Notes: generated by a model from the letters alone, not told the origin. Positions 1 to 9,494 are shown, numbered from the stretch's first letter. The stretch: 64,000 bases of DNA from Eutrophocola sp963925675 (GCA_963925675.1 CAWUSW010000009.1:1-64000), one strand, 5' to 3'. Program-made: numbers and translations.

Positions 1-424
1 GCTCCTTGAGTACGGTAATGCTGTACACAGCAACAATGATTGGCGTTGCAAATACCAGGGCGGTTACTTCCCCTAGTGGGATATATTTCAAGCCCACCAG
101 TATGCACACCGTCATGATGAGGCCGGCAAGAGAGCGTAAAAAATGTATTTTCGGACGTGATGTCTTGAAATCTCCCTGCTTACCTTTTATTAGAATGGCT
201 GTGGCAATAAGGGTAATGCCGAAAAAACAACGTAGCCACACTACCTGCGGTAGTGGATAGCTCTGGGTCACCAGTTTCGCCATGGCATCTGCTATGGCAA
301 ATAAAATGGAGCCGGCCATCATGAACAGGATTCCTTTCCCTAGATGCTGGGCTTGATGTGGTGCACCAGAGACTTTGGAGGCCTGTTCCGGGGAAGGGGT
401 GTTTTCAGTGTTTTCGTGAGACAT
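1..424 (-). CDS. EamA/DMT-family membrane transporter, N-terminal part (cut by window edge)
   Basis: Reading the minus strand from ATG at 424 gives 141 open codons running off the left edge. A short hydrophilic head of about 28 residues is followed by hydrophobic segments. Seen motifs are GSILFAIADAMAKLV, then QVVWLRCFFGI, then PLGEVTALVFATPIIVA. This pattern (helix, W-R-x-F, then an xPLxEVTALxFxxPI segment) is typical of the first EamA repeat of drug/metabolite exporters. The substrate cannot be told. The Shine-Dalgarno signal is weak. The gene lies just downstream of a broken response-regulator fragment on the same strand. Confidence 0.85.
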   Translation of the reverse strand, partial: MSHENTENTPSPEQASKVSGAPHQAQHLGKGILFMMAGSILFAIADAMAKLVTQSYPLPQVVWLRCFFGITLIATAILIKGKQGDFKTSRPKIHFLRSLAGLIMTVCILVGLKYIPLGEVTALVFATPIIVAVYSITVLKE

Positions 425-466
425 TGAGTTTCAATAATTCTGGTTTTGAATATGCCGGCAGGGCTT

Positions 467-634
467 TCAGCTGGCTGCGGCCAGGAGTGCATCGGTAGCA
501 TTGTCAAAAGAGATGACTTCAATAGTGTCGGCAATTGTTTTTGCAATACTCTCAATAATAATGCGACTGGTTCGTTGATCATCGACGATGAAGACAACAT
601 CCTTTTCCGGGAGATTTTCAGAGTTATTTGTCAT
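467..634 (-). pseudogene. Truncated response-regulator receiver domain remnant (55 codons)
   Basis: ATG at 634 opens a frame containing VVFIVDDQRTSRIIIESIAK, which matches strand 1 and helix 1 of a CheY-like receiver including the acidic pair. It continues to FDNATDALLAAAS and stops with TGA at 467-469. The frame ends before the phospho-acceptor aspartate (normally near residue 55-60), so the domain is less than half complete. No continuation is visible in the other minus frames before the EamA gene at 424. It is best read as a decayed or truncated response regulator. A short functional protein is unlikely. Confidence 0.6.
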
Positions 635-1323
635 TTTTTATTCTCAGCTCAAAGCTTTTAACAGCTTCTTTTTGCGGCATCATGTGTCAGAGTCAAAGTT
701 GTGATTCTGTCGGTGTGCCTAAACTGAATGGTTTTTCCATAATCCTCGATTCAGCAAGTTTGTTAACATGGTTATCCTGTCCGATGAGCCATGCTGCTTA
801 TTTGTAGTTTACGGTGTTTTTTCTTCCAGACTCAAAAATTCATATTTGAATGACGCCCTTATTTACCCATCGGATCATATGTCCGTTTGTCTGTTTATTT
901 TATTTGGGAAAATTGACTGGGGTAAGAAAATTAGCTGTGGTGAGTTAAGCAATGATGTTTTTTCTCAATCGTCTTCATATGTCCTGCAGTCTGGCATTTG
1001 CTCAAGCTTTACTCTGAATAATTAGGATGGAGTCTAAATCTAATTTGTAAGGCCAGCTAAGATATCACAGACAATGTCGCAGTGGCAGATATAGTAGGTT
1101 TTCATGTCAGGGTTTGCAAAAAATATATATTAATATTAGTAAGTTATAATTTTTAGAAGTTAGAAATCAGCAATAATCCCCTAATCCAAAGAGAGCTTTA
1201 GTGCCTGCAAAAAACTCTCTTGTGGAATTTGTCAGATACCTGGATACAGGTCTGTATAACTGCGCACCAAAAATAACAGTGAGATAAAGGGGTAAAGCCC
1301 GCGAAGTTATCAAGCGGCAAATA
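635..1323. other. AT-rich stretch without a supportable gene
   Basis: About 690 bases between the receiver remnant and the end of uvrA. A frame at 768-1025 has no recognisable motif, no good ribosome site and atypical composition. No tRNA, clear terminator or long repeat was recognised. It is probably decayed sequence. Confidence 0.5.
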
Positions 1324-4173
1324 TCAGCCCAGCATTTTTTTCAAAAAATGTCCGGTGTGGCTTTGCTTCATTTTTGCCACCTGCTCAGGGGTGCCTTTTG
1401 CAATAATCTGCCCACCGCCATCACCGCCTTCTGGTCCCATATCCACGATCCAGTCTGCGGTTTTAATGACATCCAGGTTATGTTCGATAACCACGATTGT
1501 ATTGCCATGATCGCGAAGACGATGCAGTACAGCCAACAGTTGTTTGATGTCATGAAAATGCAATCCGGTAGTAGGCTCATCCAGAATATAGAGGGTCTGG
1601 CCAGTATCGCGTTTGGAAAGTTCCCGGGACAGTTTTACACGCTGTGCTTCTCCGCCGGATAAGGTCGTAGCGGACTGGCCCAGTCGAATATAGGACAAAC
1701 CTACTTCAATGAGAGTTTGCAGCTTGCGGGCTATCTGTGGCACCGGGTCGAAGAATTCACGTGCTTCTTCGATGGTCATGTTCAGCACTTCATGGATATT
1801 TTTACCTTTGTACTTCACTTCCAGGGTTTCCCGGTTATAGCGTTTGCCCTTGCAGATGTCGCACATGACATAAACGTCAGGAAGAAAGTGCATTTCCACT
1901 TTAACCAGGCCGTCTCCCTGGCAGGCTTCACAGCGGCCGCCTTTGACATTAAAACTGAAGCGTCCGGGTTTATAACCACGTGAGCGAGATTCCTGGGTCG
2001 CGGCAAACAGCTCGCGTACCGGTGTAAAAATGCCTGTGTAGGTTGCCGGGTTAGAACGGGGTGTGCGTCCAATAGGGCTCTGATCAATATCCACAACCTT
2101 GTCCAGTTGTTCCAGACCTTCGAGCTTGTCATGTTTTGCCGCATCCAGGGTGCTTGCCCGATTCAATAATGTTGCGGCAAGCGGGTATAAAGTGTTGTTA
2201 ATCAGAGTGGACTTCCCGGAGCCGGAAACGCCGGTGATGCAGGTCATCAGGCCAAGGGGGAGCTCAAGGGTGACCTTTTTCAGGTTATTGCCCTGGGCTC
2301 CACTTAACACTACCTGCTTGTCAGTGTTGTATTCAACTCGTTGCCTAGGTATTTCAATACGCTCTTTCCCACTCAGGTACTTTCCGGTGAGAGAGTTTTT
2401 ATTATTGATGATTTGTTCGACAGTTCCCTGGGCAACAACCTGACCACCATGGACTCCGGCGCCGGGGCCAATGTCAATGACGTGATCAGCTGCGTAGATA
2501 GCTTCTTCATCATGCTCGACAACAATAACTGTGTTGCCAATGTCCCTGAGATGTTTCAGTGTTTTTAGCAGGCGATCATTGTCCCGCTGATGCAAACCGA
2601 TAGAAGGCTCGTCGAGAATATACATGACCCCCACCAGTCCGGCGCCAATCTGGCTGGCCAGACGAATGCGCTGGGCTTCTCCACCCGACAAGGTATCGGC
2701 ACTACGATTCAATGTTAGATAGTTAAGTCCCACATCAACAAGAAACTGCAGGCGGTCCAGAATTTCCTTTAGAATTTTTTCAGCAATAGTGGCTTTCTTG
2801 CCACGGAATTTCAGGCCATTGAAATAAGCGGCTGAGCCGGCAATGGTCATGGTGGTGATGTCGGGTAGTGTCTGTTTGCCAATAAAGACATGCCGCGCAT
2901 CGCGTCGTAGACGGGTGCCCTCACAATCCGGGCAATGCTGTGAGCTTAAATATTTGGCAAAATCTTCCCTTACCGTGTTTGAGTCGGTTTCCCGATAACG
3001 CCGCTCCATATTGGGCAGGATGCCTTCAAAGACATTACTGCGGGTGAAGTCATCACCGCGTTCATTCACAAAGGTAAAATCGATTTTTTCAGAACCGCTA
3101 CCCCTTAGAATGATTTTCTGGAATTCAGCAGGCAGTTTGTTCCAGGGTGTTTCGACAGTGAAGCCGTAATGCTCAGCCAGTGAAGTGAGTAACTGGAAAT
3201 AATAAATATTGCGACGGTCCCAGCGGCGTATCGCCCCTTCCGCCAGACTCAGGTTTTCATCAACGATAACCCGCTTTTCATCAAAAAACTGCTTCACCCC
3301 CAAGCCGTCACAGGTTTCACAGGCACCCGCGGGATTATTGAAGGAAAACAGACGCGGTTCAAGTTCGGGAATACTATGACCACACACCGGGCAGGCAAAC
3401 AATGATGAAAAAATCATATCATCGGGCGTGTCTTTCTTTTTACTCTTCTCATCTTCCATAAAACTGGCAATAGCAATGCCACTGGCAATTTGTAGCGCAG
3501 TTTCAAAAGATTCCGCCAGGCGTTGTTCAATATCTGGCCTGACTTTGAAACGGTCAATCACAGCTTCGATGGTGTGTTTCTTGTTTTTCTCCAGCTCTGG
3601 TGGGTAGTCCAGTTCAGTAACAATGCCATTTACCCTTGCCCGGATAAATCCACTGGTTTTAAGCTCATTAAATACATGCAGATGTTCCCCTTTGCGATCC
3701 CGGACGATGGGAGCCAGTAGCATAATGCGGGTGCCTTCCGGCAAAGCCAGCACCTGATCTACCATCTGGCTGACAGTTTGCGCTTCCAGCTTCTTATGAT
3801 GATCGGGACAATAGGGGTCACCGACCCGCGCAAATAGCAGGCGCAGGTAATCATAGACTTCCGTGATAGTGCCGACTGTTGAGCGCGGATTGTGGGAAGT
3901 GGACTTCTGTTCGATGGAGATAGCGGGTGACAAGCCTGAGATCTGATCCATATCCGGCTTATCCATAATGGATAGAAACTGTCTGGCGTATGTGGACAGG
4001 GACTCCACATAGCGACGCTGGCCTTCGGCATAAAGGGTGTCAAAGGCAAGTGATGATTTGCCTGACCCGGAGATACCTGTAATTACTACCAACTTGTCGC
4101 GCGGAATGGTCAGGTCGATATTTTTCAGGTTGTGGGTGCGAGCCCCCCTGACGATAATTTTATCCATGGACAT
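1324..4173 (-). CDS. uvrA: Excinuclease ABC subunit UvrA
   Basis: UvrA is the damage-recognition ATPase of nucleotide excision repair; it loads UvrB onto lesions. The start chosen is ATG at 4173 (MSMDKIIVRG...); ATG at 4167 (MDKIIVRGARTHNLKNI, as in E. coli) is equally possible. Two ABC ATPase modules are visible: Walker A GISGSGKSS near the start and GVSGSGKST in the second half, with signatures LSGGEAQRIRL and LSGGEAQRVKL. Cys clusters CPVC/CETC and CEAC/CDIC are the zinc modules. The length of about 949 residues is normal. It is divergent from ssb, as in many gammaproteobacteria. I saw no convincing LexA box in the shared 133-bp spacer. Confidence 0.98.
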   Translation of the reverse strand: MSMDKIIVRGARTHNLKNIDLTIPRDKLVVITGISGSGKSSLAFDTLYAEGQRRYVESLSTYARQFLSIMDKPDMDQISGLSPAISIEQKSTSHNPRSTVGTITEVYDYLRLLFARVGDPYCPDHHKKLEAQTVSQMVDQVLALPEGTRIMLLAPIVRDRKGEHLHVFNELKTSGFIRARVNGIVTELDYPPELEKNKKHTIEAVIDRFKVRPDIEQRLAESFETALQIASGIAIASFMEDEKSKKKDTPDDMIFSSLFACPVCGHSIPELEPRLFSFNNPAGACETCDGLGVKQFFDEKRVIVDENLSLAEGAIRRWDRRNIYYFQLLTSLAEHYGFTVETPWNKLPAEFQKIILRGSGSEKIDFTFVNERGDDFTRSNVFEGILPNMERRYRETDSNTVREDFAKYLSSQHCPDCEGTRLRRDARHVFIGKQTLPDITTMTIAGSAAYFNGLKFRGKKATIAEKILKEILDRLQFLVDVGLNYLTLNRSADTLSGGEAQRIRLASQIGAGLVGVMYILDEPSIGLHQRDNDRLLKTLKHLRDIGNTVIVVEHDEEAIYAADHVIDIGPGAGVHGGQVVAQGTVEQIINNKNSLTGKYLSGKERIEIPRQRVEYNTDKQVVLSGAQGNNLKKVTLELPLGLMTCITGVSGSGKSTLINNTLYPLAATLLNRASTLDAAKHDKLEGLEQLDKVVDIDQSPIGRTPRSNPATYTGIFTPVRELFAATQESRSRGYKPGRFSFNVKGGRCEACQGDGLVKVEMHFLPDVYVMCDICKGKRYNRETLEVKYKGKNIHEVLNMTIEEAREFFDPVPQIARKLQTLIEVGLSYIRLGQSATTLSGGEAQRVKLSRELSKRDTGQTLYILDEPTTGLHFHDIKQLLAVLHRLRDHGNTIVVIEHNLDVIKTADWIVDMGPEGGDGGGQIIAKGTPEQVAKMKQSHTGHFLKKMLG

Positions 4174-4306
4174 GTTAATGCGGATCCAGTTCCGGAATGA
4201 AAAAACAACCGACAATTATACGCAGGAAAGAGAATTATGATCGAATTTTTTCAGAAGCATGCTAGACTTAATGTCATAGTTGTTTTTTAAATTTCAGGAG
4301 AAGATT

Positions 4307-4798
4307 GTGGCGAGTAGAGGGGTAAATAAAGTAATTTTAGTCGGTAATGTGGGCGGAGACCCGGAAACACGATATATGCCAAACGGTAATGCCGTTACCA
4401 ATATCACTCTGGCTACAAGTGAAACCTGGAAAGATAAAAATAACGGTGAGCAGCAGGAACGCACAGAATGGCACAGGATTACCTTTTATCAGCGGCTGGC
4501 TGAAATTGCTGCCGAATATGTAAAAAAAGGCTCCAAGCTTTATGTGGAAGGGCGCTTGCAAACCCGCTCCTGGGAGCAAGATGGCATCAAACGCTATGCC
4601 ACCGATATTATCGCCAATGAAATGCAGATGCTGGACAGCCGTGGCGGCAACTCAAATAGCAGCGGTGGTGGTTACCAGCCGTCCCAGTCCTCGCAGCCAT
4701 CTTCGCAAGCTCCTTCACAGCAAGGTAACGGTTCAAGCAATGCACCGCAACAGGCTCCTGCTGACATGGAAAGTTTTGACGACGATATTCCTTTTTAG
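4307..4798 (+). CDS. ssb: Single-stranded DNA-binding protein
   Basis: SSB coats single-stranded DNA and recruits replication and repair enzymes. The GTG start at 4307 is supported by CAGGAGAAG just upstream and by the family start ASRGVNKVILVGNVG. The OB-fold occupies about residues 1-110 (EWHRITFY, YVEGRLQTRSW). A low-complexity Ser/Gln/Gly linker follows. The tail ends MESFDDDIPF, the acidic tip that binds partner proteins. 163 residues is typical. An upstream in-frame ATG at 4280 would add nine non-conserved residues and is less likely. Confidence 0.97.
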   Translation: MASRGVNKVILVGNVGGDPETRYMPNGNAVTNITLATSETWKDKNNGEQQERTEWHRITFYQRLAEIAAEYVKKGSKLYVEGRLQTRSWEQDGIKRYATDIIANEMQMLDSRGGNSNSSGGGYQPSQSSQPSSQAPSQQGNGSSNAPQQAPADMESFDDDIPF

Positions 4799-5023
4799 TC
4801 AATTCTCTACGCCAGGGCGCTCACATTAGGCACTCTCTTCAGCACTAATAGCCTGCACTTATAGAAAGTTGCTTGTTGATTAGCCGCTGATATAGAAAGC
4901 AAAATCAGTGATAACTGTTTTACTCATAGAAAGAAGATTCTCAATGTTGCCGGACATTTCGCTGTTACAGGGGAAGTCCGGTAAGCTATTCATATGAACA
5001 CTATTTTAGAATTTCGATAAACC

Positions 5024-6121
5024 GTGAAGTTATTAATCTTTGGTGCCAATAGTCAGCTTGGCCGGGAGTTGATCCGGTTACTGGCCGACGCACAGGTTGA
5101 TTTTACTGCGCTTGATATAGACGATGTTGATATCTTGAAAGCCAAGGATGTGATGAAGGCAGTCAGTCGCATCAATCCTACCCAACTGATCAATGTTTCC
5201 ACTTACAGCAACCTGCAAAAGGCGGAAAACGATCCCGACGCTGCCAAAAAGTGTGAGCTGATAAATACAGAAGGCGTCGCAGCTCTGGCACGAGTCTGTA
5301 ATCAACTCAGTATCCCCATGCTGCATCATTCTTCCAGTTATGTTTTTGACGGACAAAAGAAAGAAACCTACGAAGAAGATGATGAGACTAATCCCCGGTG
5401 CAGTTATGGCAGAAGCAAATGGTATGGTGAGCGCACCCTGAGAGAAGAAGCCGTAAAGCATATAATTCTGCGTACCGACTGGTTGTTTAGCAGTCATCGG
5501 GATAATTATTTCCGGGCACTTATTAACTCTTGTAAAGAAAACGCGGGTAAGATCAGCGTGGTAGATAATCGCTTTAGCCCAACCCATGCCACTGATGCGG
5601 CGCGGGTGATTTTAGGCATCATCAATCAGGTGGATTGCAATGCCGAAGTCTGGGGGACTTATCATTACAACGCTTTGCAGCCTGTTAATCAGGATCAGTT
5701 TGTTCTGCATGTCCTGGAAGAGGCTGCGAAACTGGATAAGGTGCTGGAAAAAATACTCCCTGCGCTGGATATCGAATTACTGTCAGTGGAGAGCCCTTAT
5801 ATTCGCAACTCAGCGCTCAACTGTGGAAAAATCATGTCAACCTTTGGCATCAAACAACGTTCTCGCGGTGATGGTGTTATTGGTGTACTGGAAGAGATTT
5901 ACGGAATAAAGAATGCTAAAAATGAACCTTCTACCAATGTAAAAGCAGGACTTAAGAAAAGAGGAAGGGCGGGCAAGACATCAGACAGTAAGGATGCTGA
6001 TAATGGAGCTGATATCAATACAAACACCAGCAGAAAAGTAAAAGCCAAGCGTAAAAATACTTCGCCTAAAAAATCCCCGCAGCAGAAGCCGCCCGCCAAA
6101 AAAGCCGCAACGCGAAAATAG
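5024..6121 (+). CDS. RmlD-like NAD(P)-dependent sugar-nucleotide reductase with a lysine-rich tail
   Basis: The protein has 365 residues from GTG 5024; the ribosome site is weak. The N-terminus has a Rossmann dinucleotide motif, LLIFGANSQLGREL. Further on are SSYVFDG and YGRSKWYGE, giving the Tyr-x3-Lys catalytic pair of short-chain dehydrogenases. The overall pattern matches the dTDP-4-dehydrorhamnose reductase (RmlD) family. No other dTDP-rhamnose genes are nearby, so the substrate is open. The last 65 or so residues form a disordered Lys/Ala/Pro-rich tail ending KKAATRK, reminiscent of histone-H1-like tails. Its last 56 bases overlap the convergent TauE gene. Confidence 0.8.
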   Translation: MKLLIFGANSQLGRELIRLLADAQVDFTALDIDDVDILKAKDVMKAVSRINPTQLINVSTYSNLQKAENDPDAAKKCELINTEGVAALARVCNQLSIPMLHHSSSYVFDGQKKETYEEDDETNPRCSYGRSKWYGERTLREEAVKHIILRTDWLFSSHRDNYFRALINSCKENAGKISVVDNRFSPTHATDAARVILGIINQVDCNAEVWGTYHYNALQPVNQDQFVLHVLEEAAKLDKVLEKILPALDIELLSVESPYIRNSALNCGKIMSTFGIKQRSRGDGVIGVLEEIYGIKNAKNEPSTNVKAGLKKRGRAGKTSDSKDADNGADINTNTSRKVKAKRKNTSPKKSPQQKPPAKKAATRK

Positions 6122-6812
6122 TAACCATGGTTTTGATCAGGCGCCGAAAAAAGATATCTGGCATAAGATTCAACGAATATTTCCCTACTGTGGTACCGGC
6201 AATACCAGTCACCCAGGAAAGTAAAATCACCGGCAACCAGCTCAGGTAATCAAAGCCGGCAATAAAATAACCCACCGTTTTGAAAACAGACATTGCCAAT
6301 AAGGTCCCGGCAATGGTGGCGACGATGCTTTCTTTTCCCAGTTTACTGTTCACCATTAACGACTGTAGCAGGCCTCCGGCGCCGGAGACTGTCGAAAGGA
6401 AGGTATGAATGATGCCTATCCAGAAATATGGCTGCGGAATTTTCTCGGCAAGAAATCTGGAGCCCTTGCTGCTGGGTACCCAGCTGAACCAGAGCATCAC
6501 CATCCCCAATATAAGAGCAATGGCAAATTCAGGCAGTTTGAAATAAATCACCGTTCCCAGTGTGGCCCCTAAAATTGATCCGGGAATGAAAGGAAGGGTG
6601 ATATCCCATGCGATATGGCGATGAAACTGGATAGTTCGAGTGACCTGGCCGGCAAATACAAAAACACCATTGAGAGGAATAACAATAGCAACAGGCATTA
6701 TCTGTGAGCAGGTTGCCAGTATCAGCAGGCCACCACCCATACCGGCAACGGTGGACAGATAGGCTCCGCCAAAGACGATGGTGGGGACCAGAAAAATTAA
6801 ATAATCACTCAC
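6066..6812 (-). CDS. TSUP (TauE/SafE) family membrane permease
   Basis: A protein of 248 residues, nearly all hydrophobic, with about eight predicted transmembrane segments in two halves. FGGAYLSTVAGMGGGLL near residue 15 and the matching HTFLSTVSGAGGLLQSL in the second half are the repeated Gly-rich loops of the TauE/SafE family. Members export sulfite, sulfoacetate or related small anions from the cytoplasm. The actual substrate is unknown here. It overlaps the 3' end of the RmlD-like gene by 56 bp, tail to tail. A repeat-rich spacer lies upstream of its start. Confidence 0.88.
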   Translation of the reverse strand: MSDYLIFLVPTIVFGGAYLSTVAGMGGGLLILATCSQIMPVAIVIPLNGVFVFAGQVTRTIQFHRHIAWDITLPFIPGSILGATLGTVIYFKLPEFAIALILGMVMLWFSWVPSSKGSRFLAEKIPQPYFWIGIIHTFLSTVSGAGGLLQSLMVNSKLGKESIVATIAGTLLAMSVFKTVGYFIAGFDYLSWLPVILLSWVTGIAGTTVGKYSLNLMPDIFFRRLIKTMVTIFALRLFWRAASAAGIF

Positions 6813-6844
6813 GGGGATGGGCCTGGGAAATTAGACTCGCATTT

Positions 6845-7010
6845 TACAAGTCGCAAGGTACAAGGTACAAGTTGAAAGGGTGTAGGAGGGGTTTCAACCC
6901 CGAATGAATTCCAGTTGAAAATTAAACCTCGCAAAGGAACAATTTTTCTTGCCTCTTGCCTCTTGCCTCTTGCGACTTGCGACTTGTGACTAGGGACTTG
7001 TGACTTGTAG
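6845..7010. repeat. Composite intergenic repeat: 7-bp arrays in opposite orientations around a REP-like hairpin
   Basis: Left arm 6845-6873 holds 7-bp units of the GGTACAA type. At 6883-6914 is a REP-like unit (GTAGGAGGGG, then TTTCAACCCCGAA) with a GGGG/CCCC hairpin. Right arm 6949-7010 is a run of 7-mers starting CTTG (CTTGCCT three times, then CTTGCGA, CTTGTGA and variants), which is the reverse complement type of the left arm. The left arm and the hairpin recur at 28310-28385, so this is a dispersed element. Confidence 0.75.
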
Positions 7011-7042
7011 AATGGCTGCCTGATATTTATAAGCGAGATTTT

Positions 7043-8269
7043 ATGTCTTCCGCCCTGATTCCCCTGGAAAAAGCCCTCGATTTTCTGCTTGGAGCTGTTA
7101 AAGAAAATAGTGATGAAATCGATGTGGCATTGCCTGATGCGCTGGGCTGTGTGCTGGCTACCTCGCAACAGGCAGGGTTTGATGTTCCTGACTTTGATAA
7201 CAGTGCTATGGACGGGTATGCGGTTAATACGCGTGATACCGCTGAAAGCGGCTGCAGATTGCCTGTTTCCCAGATAATTGCCGCTGGTCATAATGGGGCT
7301 GCTATGCAAACAGGTACAGCAGCCAGGATATTTACCGGAGCACCTATTCCTGAGGGCGCTGATGCAGTGGTGATTCAGGAAAATACCCGCGCGCAAGACG
7401 GCCTGGTCGAGATCATGGTCTTGCCTTTTGTCGGTGAGAATATCCGCCTGAAAGGGCATGACATCGAAAAAGACAGTGAAGTATTGCAGGCCGGTCACCG
7501 CATGCGACCTCAGGATCTGGGTATGCTCGCATCGTTGGGGATTGCCAGGGTAAAAGTTAAGCGACCACTTAAAGTGGCTATTATCAATACCGGGGACGAA
7601 GTCATTCCGCCAGGACAAGCGCTTGCTCCTGGACAGATTTATGATTCCAACAGCTTTACCCTGGAAGGCCTTCTCAAGGGAATGGGGTTGGATGTCATTA
7701 AAAAAGGGATTGTTGATGACTCACTGGCGAATACCGAGCTGGCCTTGATCGCTGCGGCCCAGGAAGCAGATTGCATCATTACTACTGGAGGAGTGTCTGT
7801 TGGTGATGAAGATCATGTTAGACAGGCAGTGGAAAACCTTGGCGAGTTGGGTCTTTGGAAGCTGGCCATCAAACCGGGAAAACCTTTTTCTTATGGACAT
7901 ATCCGTCAAGGAGATTCAAGCGTGCCATTTTTTGGTTTGCCTGGAAACCCCGTCGCGGTGTTTGTTACTTTTACCATGTTGGTCAGACCTTGCTTGTTAA
8001 AAACTCAGGGGTGCAGATCACTAGCGGCACCTTCTGTTCAAGTTAAAGCAGGTTTTAATATTTCAAAACCGGCTAGTCGACTGGAATTTATTCGTGTCAG
8101 GCTGGCGTCAGAAGATGATGGTGAGCAGACTCTGCAGGCATTTGGCAATCAGGGGTCGAGCATCATGACATCGCTTTCCTGGGCGGATGGACTGGCTGAA
8201 ATCCCGCTGGGGAAAATAGTAGAAAAAGGGGATTTGCTAAAATTCATTCCTTTCAGGGGTCTTCTTTAG
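7043..8269 (+). CDS. moeA: Molybdopterin molybdenumtransferase MoeA
   Basis: MoeA inserts molybdate into adenylylated molybdopterin, the last step of molybdenum cofactor synthesis. The 408-residue protein shows the family signatures in order: PDFDNSAMDGYAV (about residue 50), ARIFTGAPIPEGADAVVIQE, INTGDEV, TTGGVSVGDEDHV, IKPGKPFSYG and GLPGNPVAVFVTF. ATG 7043 fits the usual length. No other moa/mob genes are in the window. The following lipoprotein gene starts within 10 bp of the stop and may be co-transcribed. Confidence 0.97.
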   Translation: MSSALIPLEKALDFLLGAVKENSDEIDVALPDALGCVLATSQQAGFDVPDFDNSAMDGYAVNTRDTAESGCRLPVSQIIAAGHNGAAMQTGTAARIFTGAPIPEGADAVVIQENTRAQDGLVEIMVLPFVGENIRLKGHDIEKDSEVLQAGHRMRPQDLGMLASLGIARVKVKRPLKVAIINTGDEVIPPGQALAPGQIYDSNSFTLEGLLKGMGLDVIKKGIVDDSLANTELALIAAAQEADCIITTGGVSVGDEDHVRQAVENLGELGLWKLAIKPGKPFSYGHIRQGDSSVPFFGLPGNPVAVFVTFTMLVRPCLLKTQGCRSLAAPSVQVKAGFNISKPASRLEFIRVRLASEDDGEQTLQAFGNQGSSIMTSLSWADGLAEIPLGKIVEKGDLLKFIPFRGLL

Positions 8270-8277
8270 TCTTGCTC

Positions 8278-9006
8278 ATGTTAATCACAATGCTACGCAA
8301 TATTTTCAAATACAGCTTGCTGCCATGCGTTTTTATTCTGGCCTCTTGTACCAGTACGGAATCTGAAACAATAGTTTATTCCGCAAGCCAAGCAGAAGAG
8401 CAAACGGTGCCAGCGGAAGAATCGCTTTATAGTAATGATCCTTTTGTACGTCAGCGTATTCTTGCGGATATGCTTTACGAGGCGCGGGTTGCCTTTGAAG
8501 ATAATCGTCTTATGTCACCGACCGGTAATAATGCCTATGCAGGTTTTAGCGCTGTGCTGGATTTTGAACCCGACAATGAAGTAGCCCTTCAGGGAATTCG
8601 CGATATCGTTCAGCGCTATGTGGAATTGGCTGATGCTGCAATAAAAATTGGCCAATATGACACCGCAGCAAGCTATCTTGATCGTGGAGCAAGTTTAGGA
8701 GTCAACGGCAGTGTTATACGAGATGCGCAAAGTCGGCTTGAGCGGGCACAGGAAAACAAGATGAGTATTTTTCCACTTGACCCTGATGGACTGGCTGAGC
8801 AAAGTCTGGAAACCATGGTCGAGCTTGGAGAGATTGGACAATATATTCGTGATATAGAAGCCACTTTTTTAATTAATGCCCGCACCGATGAAGAAGGACG
8901 CTGGATTTATAAGATCATGCGTGAAGCTGTTGGTGGTTACCGCTTAAGAGGTAATATAGGCGCAGCTAATGAGCCCAGCATTCAGGTGCTTATCCCAAAA
9001 TCCTGA
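8278..9006 (+). CDS. Lipoprotein with TPR-like helices, unknown function
   Basis: A signal peptide ends in a lipobox, FILASC, with the lipidated cysteine at about residue 24 from ATG 8278. A TTG at 8272 and an ATG at 8290 are alternative starts. The middle has two helix-pair segments that look like tetratricopeptide repeats (FSAVLDFEPDNEVALQGI; AAIKIGQYDTAASYLDRGASLG). The last 60 residues (TFLINARTDEEGRWIYKIMR onward) resemble a small beta-rich domain. Asp after the lipid-bearing Cys is absent (CTST), so outer-membrane sorting is expected. I do not recognise a named family. Confidence 0.75.
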   Translation: MLITMLRNIFKYSLLPCVFILASCTSTESETIVYSASQAEEQTVPAEESLYSNDPFVRQRILADMLYEARVAFEDNRLMSPTGNNAYAGFSAVLDFEPDNEVALQGIRDIVQRYVELADAAIKIGQYDTAASYLDRGASLGVNGSVIRDAQSRLERAQENKMSIFPLDPDGLAEQSLETMVELGEIGQYIRDIEATFLINARTDEEGRWIYKIMREAVGGYRLRGNIGAANEPSIQVLIPKS

Positions 9007-9048
9007 GCCTCCGGTAAAATTAACGCCATCATTTTTGAGAATTATTAA

Positions 9049-9483
9049 ATGAAAAAGTTTTTTATCTTGTGCATTGGCATTTTTATCAGTCAGGCTATTG
9101 CAGCTGCCCAGACGGAGCAAATTGAAGTGACTAATGCCTATGTCCGTGGTTTGCCTCCCGGTGTGGAGAATACCGCTGCGTATATGACACTTCATAACAC
9201 GGGCAGTGAAGACCTGGTATTAACAGGGGGTGAGGCCGATTTTGCGGAAAGTGTTTCCATCCATGCCAGTGAAAATAATAATGGCATGATGGGTATGGTG
9301 CATAAAATGAATTTGATAATCCCTGCTGGTGAGCAGGTGGTGCTGGAATCCGGTGGCCTGCATCTGATGTTGTCCGGCCTTAAAAGACCGCTGGGTGATG
9401 AAGAAGTGTCCCTGACCCTGAAGTTTCAGAAAGGTATGACACTTACTCTACGACTGCCGGTGATTAGCGTACTGGATGAATAA
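9049..9483 (+). CDS. Periplasmic copper chaperone, PCu(A)C (DUF461) family
   Basis: A 144-residue protein with a cleavable signal peptide (MKKFFILCIGIFISQAIAAA). The mature part starts IEVTNAYVRGLPPGVENTAAYMTLHN, typical of PCu(A)C. Candidate copper ligands are the His/Met clusters in SIHASENNNGMMGMVHKM and GLHLMLSGLKRPL, which fit the family His/Met pattern. Members deliver Cu(I) to the CuA or CuB site of terminal oxidases. No Sco or oxidase gene is adjacent, so the partner is not shown here. Confidence 0.85.
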   Translation: MKKFFILCIGIFISQAIAAAQTEQIEVTNAYVRGLPPGVENTAAYMTLHNTGSEDLVLTGGEADFAESVSIHASENNNGMMGMVHKMNLIIPAGEQVVLESGGLHLMLSGLKRPLGDEEVSLTLKFQKGMTLTLRLPVISVLDE

Positions 9484-9494
9484 GCTGGTAAATA

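Noticed and set aside
340..600. 86-codon minus-strand frame over the receiver remnant and EamA start
   Set aside because: Out of frame with both recognisable proteins.
768..1025. 85-codon open frame in the gene-free stretch
   Set aside because: No motif, no good ribosome site and unusual composition; probably chance.
4174..4306. LexA box between uvrA and ssb
   Set aside because: No CTGT-N8-ACAG type sequence found in the divergent spacer.
6809..7618. 269-codon minus-strand frame opposite moeA
   Set aside because: Antisense to a well-supported gene and partly made of translated repeats.
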